Shown: piece by piece, positions 1 to 9,629 of the stretch
Position numbering within the stretch: position 1 is the first letter of the stretch
How the letters are laid out: each line of letters begins with the position of its first letter
NCBI GenBank assembly: GCA_965247705.1
Contig: CBDFHV010000065.1
Location: 26,991-90,990, forward strand
Length of the DNA: 64,000 nucleotides
Source: CBDFHV01 sp965247705
Lineage (GTDB): Bacteria; Pseudomonadota; Alphaproteobacteria; Rhodospirillales; CAMCUA01
Direction: 5' to 3'
Made by a program: the position numbers and the translations under genes
The notes under the pieces: generated by a model
Databases searched by the model: none
The model's input: the letters and a program-made list of their open reading frames with translations, nothing else
Told to the model about the DNA's origin: nothing

Positions 1-245
1 GGGTCGGCGCCAGTCTTCTGGGCCGGCTTGGGCTCGAGGACCTGGTGGCCGACGATGCCGCCGGCTATGTGGCGGCGGCCGTTCGCCTGGCCGTCGACCG
101 GCCCCGATTGGAGTCCCTTCGCCATTGCATGCGGGATCGCATGGCCGAAAGCGGCCTCACGGACGGCGCGGCCTTCACCGGTTGCCTGGAAGCGGTCTAT
201 CGAGACTTGTGGCGGACCCGAGGCTACAGCTCACCCAGCGGATAG
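1..245 (+). CDS. O-linked GlcNAc transferase-like (SPINDLY/OGT, GT41) C-terminus, partial
   Basis: This is the last ~80 residues of a protein that begins before the window. The first complete codon is at 3 and the stop is TAG at 243-245. The visible segment runs GASLLGRLGLEDLVADDAAG and then a Leu/Arg-rich helix ending in EAVYRDLW. That pattern is typical of the C-terminal end of bacterial TPR-OGT (GT41) glycosyltransferases, where a 'GASLL..LGL.ELVA.....YV..A..LA.D...L..LR' segment closes the sugar-nucleotide domain. Such proteins usually have N-terminal TPR repeats, which are not visible here. The assignment rests on this short tail alone. Confidence 0.6.
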   Translation, partial: VGASLLGRLGLEDLVADDAAGYVAAAVRLAVDRPRLESLRHCMRDRMAESGLTDGAAFTGCLEAVYRDLWRTRGYSSPSG

Positions 246-284
246 GGATTGGGCGGCCGTCCGCCGCGCCTATATAGTCATGGC

Positions 285-491
285 ATGGACCTCGCCATGG
301 CGATCCTTCCCTGGTTGATCGGCGCGTCGGCGATCGCGGTCGTCGGCGTCCTGTTCACGGGCATCTTTTCCATGAGCCGAAGCGACGATTTCAACGCCCG
401 CCATGGCAATCGCCTGATGCGCTGGCGGGTCATTTCCCAGGGGGTGACGGTCGCCCTGTTGGCGCTTTACATGGTGCTGCAACACACATGA
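285..491 (+). CDS. small twin-transmembrane (HIG1-like) protein
   Basis: A protein of about 68 residues with two hydrophobic helices (roughly residues 4-24 and 47-66) joined by a polar loop with FNARHGNRLMRWRV. The loop pattern 'N.LMR.RV..Q' resembles the hypoxia-induced (HIG_1_N) twin-transmembrane family. In alphaproteobacteria such genes often lie directly upstream of the PduO-type adenosyltransferase, as here (22 bp gap). I chose the ATG at 285 over an upstream alternative start at 249 because the upstream 12 residues are Arg/Pro-rich and precede the first membrane helix. It should be an inner-membrane protein; its biochemical role is unknown. Confidence 0.65.
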   Translation: MDLAMAILPWLIGASAIAVVGVLFTGIFSMSRSDDFNARHGNRLMRWRVISQGVTVALLALYMVLQHT

Positions 492-513
492 TCGCCGCCT
501 ATTCCGTTCAACC

Positions 514-1077
514 ATGGTCAAGCTGACACGCATCTACACCCGCGGCGGCGACGGCGGGGAGACTTCGCTCGGCGACGGCAGCCCCATCGCCAAGCACGCT
601 CCGCGCATGGACGCCATCGGCGACGTGGACGAAGCCAACGGGGCGATCGGCCTGGCCCGGCTCCACGTCGACGGCGAACTGGATCTGATTTTGGCCCGGA
701 TCCAGAACGACCTCTTCGACCTGGGGGCCGATATCTGCACGCCGGAAGGATCGGCGCGGCGGGCCGCCGGCCTGCGTATCGTCGAAGCCCAAGTGACCCG
801 ACTGGAGATGGAAATCGACTCGGCGAACGCTCCGTTGTCGCCGCTTACGTCCTTCGTGCTGCCCGGCGGTTCGCCGGCCGCCGCGCACCTCCATCTGGCC
901 CGCACCATAACCCGCCGCGCCGAACGCCGGCTGGTCGCGCTGGCGGGGACGGAAGAGATCAATTCGGCGGCGCTGCGTTATCTGAATCGCTTGTCCGACC
1001 TGCTGTTCGTGCTTGCCCGCCAAGCCAACGACGGGGGCGCCGCCGACGTCCTGTGGATTCCCGGCGACAACCGCTGA
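514..1077 (+). CDS. pduO: PduO-type ATP:cob(I)alamin adenosyltransferase
   Basis: This enzyme transfers the 5'-deoxyadenosyl group of ATP to cob(I)alamin to make adenosylcobalamin. The 187-residue protein has the family's N-terminal ATP-binding signature (TRIYTRGGDGGETSLGDG, about residues 5-22), the D-x-x-x-D-E-x-N segment (GDVDEANGAIG) and the C-terminal RRAERR...LNRLSDLLFVLAR helix typical of PduO/MMAB trimers. Length is normal for the family. It follows the twin-transmembrane gene by 22 bp and is probably co-transcribed with it. CobA and EutT types are unrelated in sequence. Confidence 0.93.
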   Translation: MVKLTRIYTRGGDGGETSLGDGSPIAKHAPRMDAIGDVDEANGAIGLARLHVDGELDLILARIQNDLFDLGADICTPEGSARRAAGLRIVEAQVTRLEMEIDSANAPLSPLTSFVLPGGSPAAAHLHLARTITRRAERRLVALAGTEEINSAALRYLNRLSDLLFVLARQANDGGAADVLWIPGDNR

Positions 1078-1169
1078 TTTAAGGGACCACCCTTTCGTTG
1101 TTCCCGCCGCCGCGATAACGGCATAATGGTCCGACTCGGGCCACGACGGGGTTCGATAGGGGGGGGGCC

Positions 1170-1871
1170 ATGGCGCCGTTGGACAAGCGGGCGCTTCTCG
1201 AGACCAACTACCTGTTCCGCGATCTGGACCCGTCCGTGGTCGAGCGGGTGGCCGCGCTGGCGATCACCCGTCGCTTGGGCGCCGACGAGGTCCTGTTCCT
1301 CAAGGGCGACACGGGCGACGCCCTCTATGGGGTGCTCGAGGGCCGCGTGCGCATCTCCACCGCCGCTCCCGGCGGCAAGGAGATCATTCTCAATGTCATG
1401 AACCCCGGGGACGTGTTCGGCGAAATCGCCCTCCTCGACGGGGGACCGCGCTCGGCCGATGCCGCGGCCATGACGGCGGCGACCCTTCTTGCCATCCGCC
1501 GGCGGGAGTTCCTGGACCTGATGGAACGGGAACCGGGACTGGCCCGTCACCTGCTGGAGCTGGTGTGCGCCCGGGTGCGCTCGACCAGCGAGATGCTCGA
1601 GGACGCGGCTTTCCTGGCCCTGCCGGCGCGCCTCGCCAAACGGCTGCTCAACCTGGCCACGGTCCAGGGCGAGTCCTTGCCCGACGATGGGGTGGCCCTG
1701 CGCATCTCCCAGAGCGACCTGGCGCAGATCATGGGCACGTCCCGGGAAAGCATCAACAAGCACCTGCAAATCTGGCGCCGGGAAGGCTGGATCGGCCTGG
1801 CCCGCTCGCGGGTGATCCTCCAAGACCAGCAGGCGCTGCAGGAACTGGTGGATCTGGGCGCGGAAGGGTAG
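1170..1871 (+). CDS. Crp/Fnr-family transcriptional regulator
   Basis: A 233-residue regulator. It has an N-terminal cyclic-nucleotide-binding-type beta roll (about residues 15-130) with LFLKGDTGDALYGVLEGRVRI and a GDVFGEIALLDGGPRSADA segment, which is the phosphate-cassette region of CRP relatives. A dimerisation helix and a C-terminal winged HTH follow (about 165-225), with recognition-helix sequence ISQSDLAQIMGTSRESINKH. No N-terminal Cys cluster for an Fe-S centre is present, so an FNR-type oxygen sensor is unlikely. The E-x-x-x-x-R context (GEIALLDGGPRSA) is compatible with cAMP or another nucleotide. A G-rich run lies just upstream of the ATG. Target genes are unknown. Confidence 0.9.
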   Translation: MAPLDKRALLETNYLFRDLDPSVVERVAALAITRRLGADEVLFLKGDTGDALYGVLEGRVRISTAAPGGKEIILNVMNPGDVFGEIALLDGGPRSADAAAMTAATLLAIRRREFLDLMEREPGLARHLLELVCARVRSTSEMLEDAAFLALPARLAKRLLNLATVQGESLPDDGVALRISQSDLAQIMGTSRESINKHLQIWRREGWIGLARSRVILQDQQALQELVDLGAEG

Positions 1872-2044
1872 GGCGGACCGGTCGACCCCAGCCTGGAAAC
1901 CCTCGGACTGGGTTGTCGCCGCGCTCTTGCATCACGCGGTGGGACGGACTTCAGAATTGCCGCATTCACCAAGACGGGTTGGTCATCGACACAACGGAAA
2001 CCTGAGCGCCACTAAACGGAATTTGCGAAAAAGGAAAAAATCTC

Positions 2045-2356
2045 ATGTCGAACTACATCCTTGCCTACCACGGTGGCAAAAAGCCCGAGAGTCCCGAGGA
2101 GGGAGCCAAGCAAATGGCGAAATGGAAAGCCTGGGTGGTTGGCCTTGGCGATGCCGTGGTCAATCCCGGCACTCCCTTGGGAATGTCCAAAACCGTGAGT
2201 TCCGCTGGCGTATAGGACGATGGCGGACCGAATCCCTTGTCCGGTTTTTCTGTCGTCAAAGCCGACAGCATGGATGCAGCTCTGGAAATGGCCAAGGGAT
2301 GCCCGTTTCTTGAAACCGGCGGCACACTCGAAGTCGCGGAAATGATGGAAATGTAG
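2045..2356 (+). pseudogene. YCII-domain protein interrupted by an in-frame amber codon
   Basis: Reading from ATG 2045 gives MSNYILAYHGGKKPESPEEG..., a YCII/YciI-like (dimeric alpha-beta barrel) protein of 103 residues ending at TAG 2354-2356. Codon 57 (2213-2215) is TAG. The frame resumes immediately with DDGGPNPLSGFSVVKADSMD and a normal family C-terminus, so only one nonsense codon separates two homologous halves. YCII proteins are small and mostly uncharacterised. Either this is a recent pseudogene or a base-call error. TAG is not a selenocysteine codon, and nothing here suggests recoding. Confidence 0.7.
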
Positions 2357-2519
2357 CCACCAACATCGCGAGCCAGACGATCCAGCAGGCCAGGTTATCG
2401 ACGGTTTGGCGACCGGAATACGTGGGCTCGCAGTCCTTTTTCGCGCCGAAGGGCGGGCCAGGACCGTCAGGGCCGAACCGGCCGCCCCGATACCGTGCGC
2501 GGCAGACTTCACCGCCATA

Positions 2520-3401
2520 TCAGGCGGCGTCCGTCGAGCCCCGCACCGGCCCCATCGACGGCATGCGGTGTTCCTCGGCGAACATGTGGCTGTAGAGCAC
2601 CGCCGGCCAGATCTTGCCTTCCTGGGTAACGCCCAGGTACTGGAGTGCGATGTCGATGTAGGGCTTCACCGAGGCCCAGAAGAAGCGGGGGTAGCCGGCC
2701 CGCAGGTCGGCCGCCGTCTCGTAGCCCAGTTCGGCGTTCTTGCCGGTCTCCCGAAGCTCGAAGAACAGGGCGGACATCTTGCGCATGTAATTGATGACGG
2801 CCAGTTGGCCAATCAGGTCGGCGGCCCGCAAGAGGCCCGGGTAATCGTCGGTGCGCTGGTAGTCCATGGCCTCGGGGATGGGAAAGCGCGTGTGCTCGAT
2901 ATTCTTGCAGATCACCTCGGCGTCGATGGACCCGGACGCCAGGGCGGCGTTGCTGCCGAACCGCTGGCGCACGAACATCTTCGCCCTATCCACGTGAAAG
3001 GGCGTCAGCGCGGCGTCGGTGGCCCCGGGCGCCAGGGTGGTTGTGTCGCCCGACTCGTTGATGACACAGCGGTCGTCATGGTCCCCGCGGCAGATACCCC
3101 GCACATAGCCGATGTCGTGGCATAAGAGCGCGATGGTGAAGTGGAGCCAATCGCCGGGCGATACGCCGCCTTCGCTCAGGTGCTTGCCGCGCAGGATCTG
3201 CTGGCCCGCCTGGGTGACCATGATCGTGTGGTTGACGTCGTGGTACGGTGTGTCGCTGTTGGCGATCACCTCCAGGGCCAGCCGCCCGACGAAAGCGACG
3301 ATGCCGGGATAACTGGGCTCCGCGGTGGAGTATGTGCGCAGATACTCCTGCTGTAGCCGCTCAACGAATGCCTCGATGACGATCTCGGTGGGGTTGAACA
3401 T
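2520..3401 (-). CDS. HD-domain metal-dependent phosphohydrolase
   Basis: A 293-residue protein with the histidine/aspartate pattern of HD hydrolases: an early His in PYHDVNHTIMV, the HD doublet in LLCHDIGYVRG, a later His in IEHTRF and an Asp in LRAADLIGQLA. These residues normally bind one or two metal ions and hydrolyse phosphoesters such as nucleotides or cyclic di-nucleotides; the substrate here is unknown. I chose ATG 3399-3401 because a GGAGAGGG ribosome-binding site lies just upstream. Longer in-frame extensions are Arg/Ser/Thr-rich and unlikely to be translated. It is divergent from the secreted-protein gene at 3565. Confidence 0.85.
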   Translation of the reverse strand: MFNPTEIVIEAFVERLQQEYLRTYSTAEPSYPGIVAFVGRLALEVIANSDTPYHDVNHTIMVTQAGQQILRGKHLSEGGVSPGDWLHFTIALLCHDIGYVRGICRGDHDDRCVINESGDTTTLAPGATDAALTPFHVDRAKMFVRQRFGSNAALASGSIDAEVICKNIEHTRFPIPEAMDYQRTDDYPGLLRAADLIGQLAVINYMRKMSALFFELRETGKNAELGYETAADLRAGYPRFFWASVKPYIDIALQYLGVTQEGKIWPAVLYSHMFAEEHRMPSMGPVRGSTDAA

Positions 3402-3564
3402 GCCCTCTCCGTTGCTAATCCCTTGCGGAGACCCATTGATTCCCACCGCGCCGTTATAACGCAAATGCGGCGCCGACAGTTCCAATTCTTGTGATTGCCG
3501 TAACGCGAGGGGGACGTGGCATAGTTCTTCCCTGTCCGTGGGGCTTGGCAAGAGGGAACGCGTC

Positions 3565-4206
3565 ATGATCTGGAACGGTGTCGCGCCGCGCCTCTCGGTG
3601 GTCGCCACGATCCTGTTCGTGCTGGCGCCGCCGGTGTCGGCCCGAATCGAGAAGGTGGAGAACGTCAACGGCGTGTCGGGAAAGACTATTGCAGCGCCGC
3701 CCGGAGTCGCCGACGGCGCGATCGCCGACAACGACCATATGCTGGGATTCGACGAGCGCCAGAACGTGGTCCTGGATCGGGACCTGGCCGTCGACGACGG
3801 CATCATTCCCACCGGCACCATGATCAGCAGTCACATGATCCTTCTCAACGTGCCCGACGACGGCTGGTCCGCCTCCGGGGTCAATGACTGGACCTTCAGC
3901 GAACGCATCATCGGCGTCATGTCGGACATCGATGGCGAACTGGAGGCCGAGTCGACGCCATTCCTCGGGGCTTCCGGCACCCGCTATCCAACGCCCTTCG
4001 GCCTCAGAGGGCTCGAAAACTGGGACGGCTACGAAGGGGTCGGAACCCGTACCCTTCGGGTCACCCTGTCGGTGTCCCAGCCGGGGGACTGGATTCGCGT
4101 CATTACCGCCGCCCGGCCCATTGCCGGTCGCGACGGACGGCGGCGCGACATTTCGGCGGCCCGGCCCGGCGATGGGGGCGTGGAAACCGTCGCCCGCGAC
4201 CTGTGA
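3565..4206 (+). CDS. secreted hypothetical protein
   Basis: A protein of about 213 residues with a signal peptide: a short basic start, a hydrophobic stretch VVATILFVLAPP, then a probable cleavage near VSA-RIE. The mature part contains 'FDERQNVVLDRDLAVDDGIIPTG' followed by SSHMILLN and a central 'DWTFSERIIGVMSD' block. A similar arrangement is found in secreted beta-rich proteins of unknown function from proteobacteria and cyanobacteria, sometimes with a C-terminal sorting motif; none is seen here. The ATG at 3565 has GAGGGA upstream and is preferred to 3538. The C-terminus is Arg/Gly-rich. No enzymatic function is assigned. Confidence 0.6.
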   Translation: MIWNGVAPRLSVVATILFVLAPPVSARIEKVENVNGVSGKTIAAPPGVADGAIADNDHMLGFDERQNVVLDRDLAVDDGIIPTGTMISSHMILLNVPDDGWSASGVNDWTFSERIIGVMSDIDGELEAESTPFLGASGTRYPTPFGLRGLENWDGYEGVGTRTLRVTLSVSQPGDWIRVITAARPIAGRDGRRRDISAARPGDGGVETVARDL

Positions 4207-4237
4207 CTCCGCGTCGCGGCGGTGAAAGGGAGAGCAC

Positions 4238-5089
4238 ATGACCGGAAGGCTTGAAGACCACCATGCCCGGCCGCGTCTGGTGGCGCCCCCGGGGGCCTGC
4301 GAGACCCACTCCCACGTCTTCGGTCCGCCCGACCGCTATCCCCCTTTCGAGGGCCGAGGGCGCATGCCGCATCCGGAAGCGTCCGCCGTCGCCTACCGGG
4401 CCCTCCTGGATCGCCTGGGAATCGAGCGGGGCGTCATTGTGCAGCCGTCCCTCTACGCGGACGACAACCGGGCCACTCTGGATGCCATCCAGGACCTGGG
4501 CCTGGAGCGCACCCGAGGCGTGGCGGTAACCCGCCCGGACGTCGACCGGTCGGAGCTGGCGGACCTCCACACCGCCGGCATGCGCGGCATGCGGTTCTTC
4601 CTCTTTGCCTCGGACCTGGGACTGGAGGACCTGGAGACCGTGGCACGCAGGATCGAGCCCCTCGGCTGGCACGTGGTGGTGCAGGGGAAGGGCGAGAACT
4701 TTCCTGACTGGCTGCCCTACCTGCAAAGCTTGCCGGTACCGGTGGTGATCGACCACATGGGCCGCTTTCCGGTGCCCCTTGACCTCCATGACCCGGCCTT
4801 CGTCGCCTTCTTGAAATTTGTGGAGACCGGCCGCTGTTGGGTGAAGCTGAGCGGTCCCTACATGTCTTCAGCCGACGGCCCGCCCCACTATGGGGACGCC
4901 GCGCCCCGGGCCCGGGCGCTGGTGAACGCCCGCCCGGACCGCATGCTGTGGGCCGCCAACTGGCCCCATCCCGGTTCGCCCCTCGACAACAAGCCCGAGG
5001 AAGCGGAGTGCCTGGACGTGCTCCTCGACTGGGCGCCGGACGAGGCGGTCCGCAAGGCCATCCTCGTCGACAATCCGGCGGTTCTCTAG
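4238..5089 (+). CDS. amidohydrolase family 2 TIM-barrel hydrolase (PDC lactonase-like)
   Basis: A 283-residue amidohydrolase-2 (COG3618) protein. It has the metal-site motif CETHSHVFGP near residue 22, GVIVQPSLYADDN, a catalytic-barrel His in VVIDHMGRFP, and a terminal ANWPHP segment in which the family's metal or acid residue often sits. Relatives hydrolyse 2-pyrone-4,6-dicarboxylate or similar lactones and decarboxylate aromatic acids. The N-terminal 'PPGACETHSHVFGP' matches the lactonase-like branch best. An RBS (AAAGGGAGAG) precedes ATG 4238. It lies 28 bp before the M81 peptidase gene, so the two probably form an operon for breakdown of a cyclic or amide compound. Confidence 0.85.
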   Translation: MTGRLEDHHARPRLVAPPGACETHSHVFGPPDRYPPFEGRGRMPHPEASAVAYRALLDRLGIERGVIVQPSLYADDNRATLDAIQDLGLERTRGVAVTRPDVDRSELADLHTAGMRGMRFFLFASDLGLEDLETVARRIEPLGWHVVVQGKGENFPDWLPYLQSLPVPVVIDHMGRFPVPLDLHDPAFVAFLKFVETGRCWVKLSGPYMSSADGPPHYGDAAPRARALVNARPDRMLWAANWPHPGSPLDNKPEEAECLDVLLDWAPDEAVRKAILVDNPAVL

Positions 5090-5117
5090 GGTTTCGATTG
5101 AAAACTGGAGTTCACCC

Positions 5118-6656
5118 ATGGCGAAAACGCCCCGTATTGCCCTGGTCGGGTTCGTGCTCGAAAGCAATGGCCACGCGCCGGTCGTGGGTCGCGACGATTT
5201 CGTCCGCTTCAGCGGCCGGGAGATCCTCGACGACCTGAAGCGCGAAGCCCCCCGGGGACCGGCGGAACTGTCGGGGTTCGTCGACCGATTGACGGCGCTC
5301 CGCGACTGGGAGCCGGTGCCCATCACTTTCCATTCGGGAGGCGCGGCGGGGCCGGTGGACCAGGCTTATTTCGATCAGGTCATGGCCGAAGTGAGCGAAC
5401 GGCTGCGCGCCGCCGGGCCGGTGGACGGGGTCTATTTCCCCGAGCACGGCGCCGGCACCGCAACCACCGACCTAGACCCGGACGGCACCCTGATGGCCGG
5501 GGTGCGGGAGATGGTCGGGCCAAGGGCGCGGCTGATCGCGTCCCTCGACCTGCATGCCAACGTCAACGACATCATGGCCGGCGCCGTCGACATGATGTGC
5601 AGCTACGTGACCAACCCCCATGTGGACCAGTACGCGCGGGGGAGCGAATGCGCCGAGGCCATGCACGCCATGCTGGACGGGCTGAAGACCTCCGTCGGTT
5701 TCGTCAAGCTGCCCCTGATCCCGCCGTCCATCGCCCAGAACACCAAGGCCGGCCCCTACGCCGATCACATCGCCTTCGGCCAGTCCCTGCTCGGCGATGG
5801 GGTGATGAACGTTTCCCTGTGCAGCGGCTTTTCCCTTGGCGACACGGTGAAGAACGGTATGAGCGTCACCGTCACCACCCGCGGCAACCAGGCCCTGGCG
5901 GATCGGGTGGCGGCCCAGGTCGCGGCCCACGTGTGGGCGGAACAGGAACGCTACCTGGTCACCATGACGCCCCTTGAGAATGCCGTCGCCATGATGCTGG
6001 CCCGCAACCGGGACCCGGCCCTGCCGTCCCTCTGCTTCGCCGATGCGGCCGACAACCCCGGCGGCGGCGGTCGGGGCAACACCCCTTACATCTTGAAGGG
6101 GTTTCTGGAAGCGGGCTGCCGGGACGCCGTCGTGGCGCCGGTGTTCGACCCGCCCCTGGCGGCCGAGGCCCACGAACGGGGCGCCGGCGCCACCTTCCGG
6201 GCCCGCTTCAACCGGGCGGAGAACACCCTCTATTCCGATCCCTTCGACTGGGGCTGCCGGGTGGAGGCCCTGCACGACGGCACCATCGTTGGGCGCCGGG
6301 GAATCCGCGCCGGCCGCACTTTCGACATGGGACCGTCGGCGCTGCTGGACTGCGACGGCATGCGAGTCGTCGTGACCGGCAAGCGCCTCCAATTCGCCGA
6401 CCCGGCGATCGTGGAGTGCTTCGGCATGTCCATGAGCCAGGTGCGCGGCCTGGTGGTGAAGTCCCGGGGCCACTTCCGCGCCGCCGTCGACGAGGTCTTC
6501 ACCGACGACCGCATCGTCGAGGTGGACGTGCCTGGCCTGACCACCCCCATTCTGGACCGGGTGCCCTTCCGCCATTTGCCGCGGCCGATGTATCCCCTGG
6601 ACCGGGACATGGACTGGGTGCCGCCGGCGGCGCCTCGATCAGACCCCGTCCGCTGA
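5118..6656 (+). CDS. mlrC: M81 family metallopeptidase (MlrC-like)
   Basis: A 512-residue protein of the MlrC (microcystinase C/DUF1485) family, which are Zn-dependent peptidases or amidases with an N-terminal catalytic and a C-terminal domain. It shows the family start IALVGFVLESNGHAP, a metal-binding region FPEHGAGTATTDLDPDG, 'SLDLHANVND' with its His, 'YVTNPHVD', and 'FADAADNPGGGGRGNT' in the C-terminal domain. Length is typical. The gene follows the amidohydrolase by 28 bp. Its last 18 bp overlap the end of the convergent sensor kinase. The true substrate is not predictable; microcystin is only the founding example. Confidence 0.9.
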   Translation: MAKTPRIALVGFVLESNGHAPVVGRDDFVRFSGREILDDLKREAPRGPAELSGFVDRLTALRDWEPVPITFHSGGAAGPVDQAYFDQVMAEVSERLRAAGPVDGVYFPEHGAGTATTDLDPDGTLMAGVREMVGPRARLIASLDLHANVNDIMAGAVDMMCSYVTNPHVDQYARGSECAEAMHAMLDGLKTSVGFVKLPLIPPSIAQNTKAGPYADHIAFGQSLLGDGVMNVSLCSGFSLGDTVKNGMSVTVTTRGNQALADRVAAQVAAHVWAEQERYLVTMTPLENAVAMMLARNRDPALPSLCFADAADNPGGGGRGNTPYILKGFLEAGCRDAVVAPVFDPPLAAEAHERGAGATFRARFNRAENTLYSDPFDWGCRVEALHDGTIVGRRGIRAGRTFDMGPSALLDCDGMRVVVTGKRLQFADPAIVECFGMSMSQVRGLVVKSRGHFRAAVDEVFTDDRIVEVDVPGLTTPILDRVPFRHLPRPMYPLDRDMDWVPPAAPRSDPVR

Positions 6657-8529
6657 CATCTCAAGTTGAACGGACGTCCGTTCCATTTGGGGTTCAGCGG
6701 GCAACGTAAAATGGAACCGTGACCCCGCTCCGGGGGCGCTTTCCACCCAAATGCTCCCCCCGTTTCGTTCAACCATGTCCTTGCAAAGGGGAAGCCCCAG
6801 CCCCGTTCCGGTTTCCCCGGCGGTTCCCTTCGTGGACGTTTTTTGATCCAGGGCGAAGAGCTTCCCCGCATGTTCCATCGACATGCCGACGCCGCTGTCG
6901 CTGACAGTGACCTGAACCGCATCGCCTTGATTTTGGGACGATATTTCGACCGATCCGTGGGGCGGCGTGAATTTCAGGGAATTGGCGATGAGGTTGCGAA
7001 TGACCGTCTGGACCATGCTCCGGTCGGCGAATGCGGTGGCATTCTTGATCTTGTTCGTCAACCGAATCTCTTTCTCCAGGGCCATGGGTTTCGAAATAAT
7101 GAGGCATTCCTGGGCCAGCTCCCGCAACGGCAGAATCTCCACGTCGAGCCTGGTCCCTTCCATTTGCAAGCGGGACCATTCGAGGAGGTTTTGCAGGAGC
7201 TCGAAAACCTGTTCACCCGCCTCGTTCACGTTGGTTGCGTATTCGACGAGTTGATCCTTGCCGAGCTTGTCCGCCAGTTTGGACATCATCTGGGTCATGC
7301 CGAGGAGGGATGTGAAGGGGCTTTTCAAGTCGTGGGCAATGATGGAAAAGAACCTGTCCTTGACGGTGGCCTCGTATTCGAGCCTGCCGATCAACGCCGC
7401 CTCGTTTTCCAAGAGTTCGGCGAGTCGGACCGCGCGTTGTTCCAAGTCTTCCCTTGAGGCGTTCAGTTCGATCACCGCGGTTTCGAGTTCCTCCTTGTTT
7501 CTTTGCAGAGATTCTTCAGCCTTTTGTCGCTGAACTATCTGATTTTTGAGTTTTCTATTCCAAATAATGATTACCAAAATGATTGCCACGGCAACCCCGA
7601 GAATTTCGAAAAGTAAATGATAGTCGACTTTTTTTTTGGAATTTTACATGAATCCAGCGGTTATATATCCCATCCCGTTCTTCTGAAGATAATGAATCCA
7701 ATCCCTTCTGAAGTATGGGGATGAGTTCAGGCCAGTCCTTGCGCACCGCCATGCTCAGTTCAAAACGATAAGGCGTTTGCCCCGAAATCTTCAGGTTGGT
7801 AATTCCCGCTTCACGCATGACCTGACTGGCCACCGCCAGATTGCCGACGAAGGCATAGGTCTGGCCGTTCGATACCGCTTCAAGACCCTTGCGCACGTTC
7901 TGGGCCAGATAGAGCTGAATGTATGGATGGTTCTTGGCCAGCAGGTCGTGGGAAGCATAGCTCTCGACGACGCCGACGGTCCGGAACTTCAAGGCTTCGA
8001 TGCCATCGACGTAAGGTTCGCTGGCCAGCGTCACGATGACCATGGGAAAGGAAATATACGGTTTGGTGAAGTTGACGAATGCATCACGGCTGGGCGTTCT
8101 GACGACCAGGGAGAAGGCGTCCAGTTCCCGATTTTTCACGGCCTCCACCATCTTTGGCCACGGCCGTTCCTTGTCGATCGTCAGAGTGATTCCGAGGCGC
8201 TCCTCGATCAGCCTGATGTAGTCGGCCGCCATTCCCCTGTACTGTTTTTGATCGTCGACGAATTCAAAGGGAGCCCAGTCGATGTCCACGGCCAGGCGAA
8301 TCTCTTGATGATCGGCCAGCCACGCCCTTTCCGATGGGGTAAGACTTGGGCCGGATCTAGGGTTTTCTTGAGCAACCGAAAACGCTGCACTTGCCAAGTT
8401 CAGAATTAGAAGGGCGAAGACAAACGAAGCCGCTACCCGAAACGTACGCCATGATCTACTCGGCGATTGTCCGACAGGAGGACGCGTTTCGGTTCCGGTC
8501 CTGGCCGCGGGCCGTTGATTTGTCCTCAC
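6639..8529 (-). CDS. hybrid periplasmic-binding-domain sensor histidine kinase, split at an A9 tract
   Basis: Two overlapping frames together encode one sensor kinase of about 630 residues. The first (8529 to about 7630) has a signal anchor followed by a solute-binding domain of the SBP_bac_3 type (LTPSERAWLADHQEIRLAVD..., WAPFEFVDDQKQYRGMAADY). The second (to 6639) has a transmembrane helix (VAIILVIIIWNRKLK), a coiled coil, the HisKA H-box FFSIIAHDLKSPF and an HATPase domain with N, G1 (DSGVGMS) and G2 (GTGLGLPLC) boxes. The frames change at nine consecutive A (minus strand; T9 at 7629-7637). Losing one A, or a -1 slip, restores KFQKKVDYHLLFEILGVAV. Start GTG 8527-8529 is tentative. Confidence 0.75.
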
Positions 8530-8759
8530 GCTTCACCGCCCACAATGTTGGCCAGAGTCTGGTCAATAATAATGGCCTGAAACCGCGGGGGCGCAACACT
8601 CAGAACATGGGTCTTTCGTATAACCCCATGGCGGTGTGGCCATGCGTGAAATCCACACCGATAGCCGCATCATCCAGGTTGACGCCCCCGGCCTAACCCT
8701 CGAATCATCCCCTACTCAGGGAGGTGTGGGAGCTGTACCATCTGTCTGACATAGGCCTC

Positions 8760-8856
8760 TAGTGTTCCGATCGAGACATTTCGTTCCCATTAAATCTACG
8801 CAAACTGCGACCTTCACCCCCGGGCTCAGGAACCAAATGTTAGAATCGCAACACTA
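8760..8856. repeat. 97-bp MITE, copy 1
   Basis: A 97-bp element bounded by TA dinucleotides, with terminal inverted repeats beginning TAGTGTTCCGATCGAGACAT on one side and TAGTGTTGCGATTCTAACAT on the other. It is non-coding and of the same size as three other copies (12548, 41241, 56431). TA flanks and the TAGTG start match IS630-type insertion. This copy shares its right TA (8855-8856) with the left end of an IS630 element. Confidence 0.85.
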
Positions 8857-9629
8857 GTGTTCCGCTCGAAACAAATGATTCCCATCGGGCAGGTGTGATG
8901 CGATTCTGGGTTCATGGGGAAGAAAGTGAGGATCCAGCTGGCGCCTGGGGATCAGGACAGGCTGGAGGCGTTGATCGCCAATGGCAACACGCCGCAGAAG
9001 CATGTCCGACGGGCTCGGATTGTACGGCTGGCCGGCGACGGCGTTGGCACCGATGAGATCCAGCGCCGCTTGGGCGTGAGCAAACCGACCATCCGACGCT
9101 GGCGGACGCGCTATGTGGAGGCCGGCGTGGACGGTTTGTGCCGCGATAAGACGCGCCCGCCGGGCAAGGCACCGCTTGCGGCGGATGTGGTCATGCGGGT
9201 GATCGAGAAGACCAAGACGGAAACGCCGCCGGACGCGACCCACTGGAGCCTGCGAACGATGGCCAAGGCGGTGGGCATCGCGCCGTCGAGCGTTCAGGCG
9301 ATCTGGAAGGCACATGAGCTGAAACCGCATCTGGTGGCGACTTTCAAGCTGTCCAATGATCCGCGGTTTGCCGAGAAAGTCGAGGACGTGGTCGGGCTGT
9401 ATGTCAACCCGCCGGAGCACGCCATCGTCCTGTCGGTGGACGAGAAGTCTGTCAACGGCGGCGGGAATATGTACCGGGGCGGCGGCGCAAAAATGTACCA
9501 CGGGCTCGGTGGTAGCTTGTCCGCGTAGTCCATGGGAGGGACCCGCGCGCGGGGCGACGCGCCCTCCGCGCGGCTGGCGGCGGCCCGCGCGTGGGAGGGG
9601 CCTGTGGGCCCACGCGGGCAAGCGGGGGG

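Noticed and set aside
2213..2215. Amber codon in the YCII gene as a pyrrolysine or other recoding site
   Set aside because: TAG recoding is unknown in this group, and the residue is not at a special site of the family; a mutation or error is simpler.
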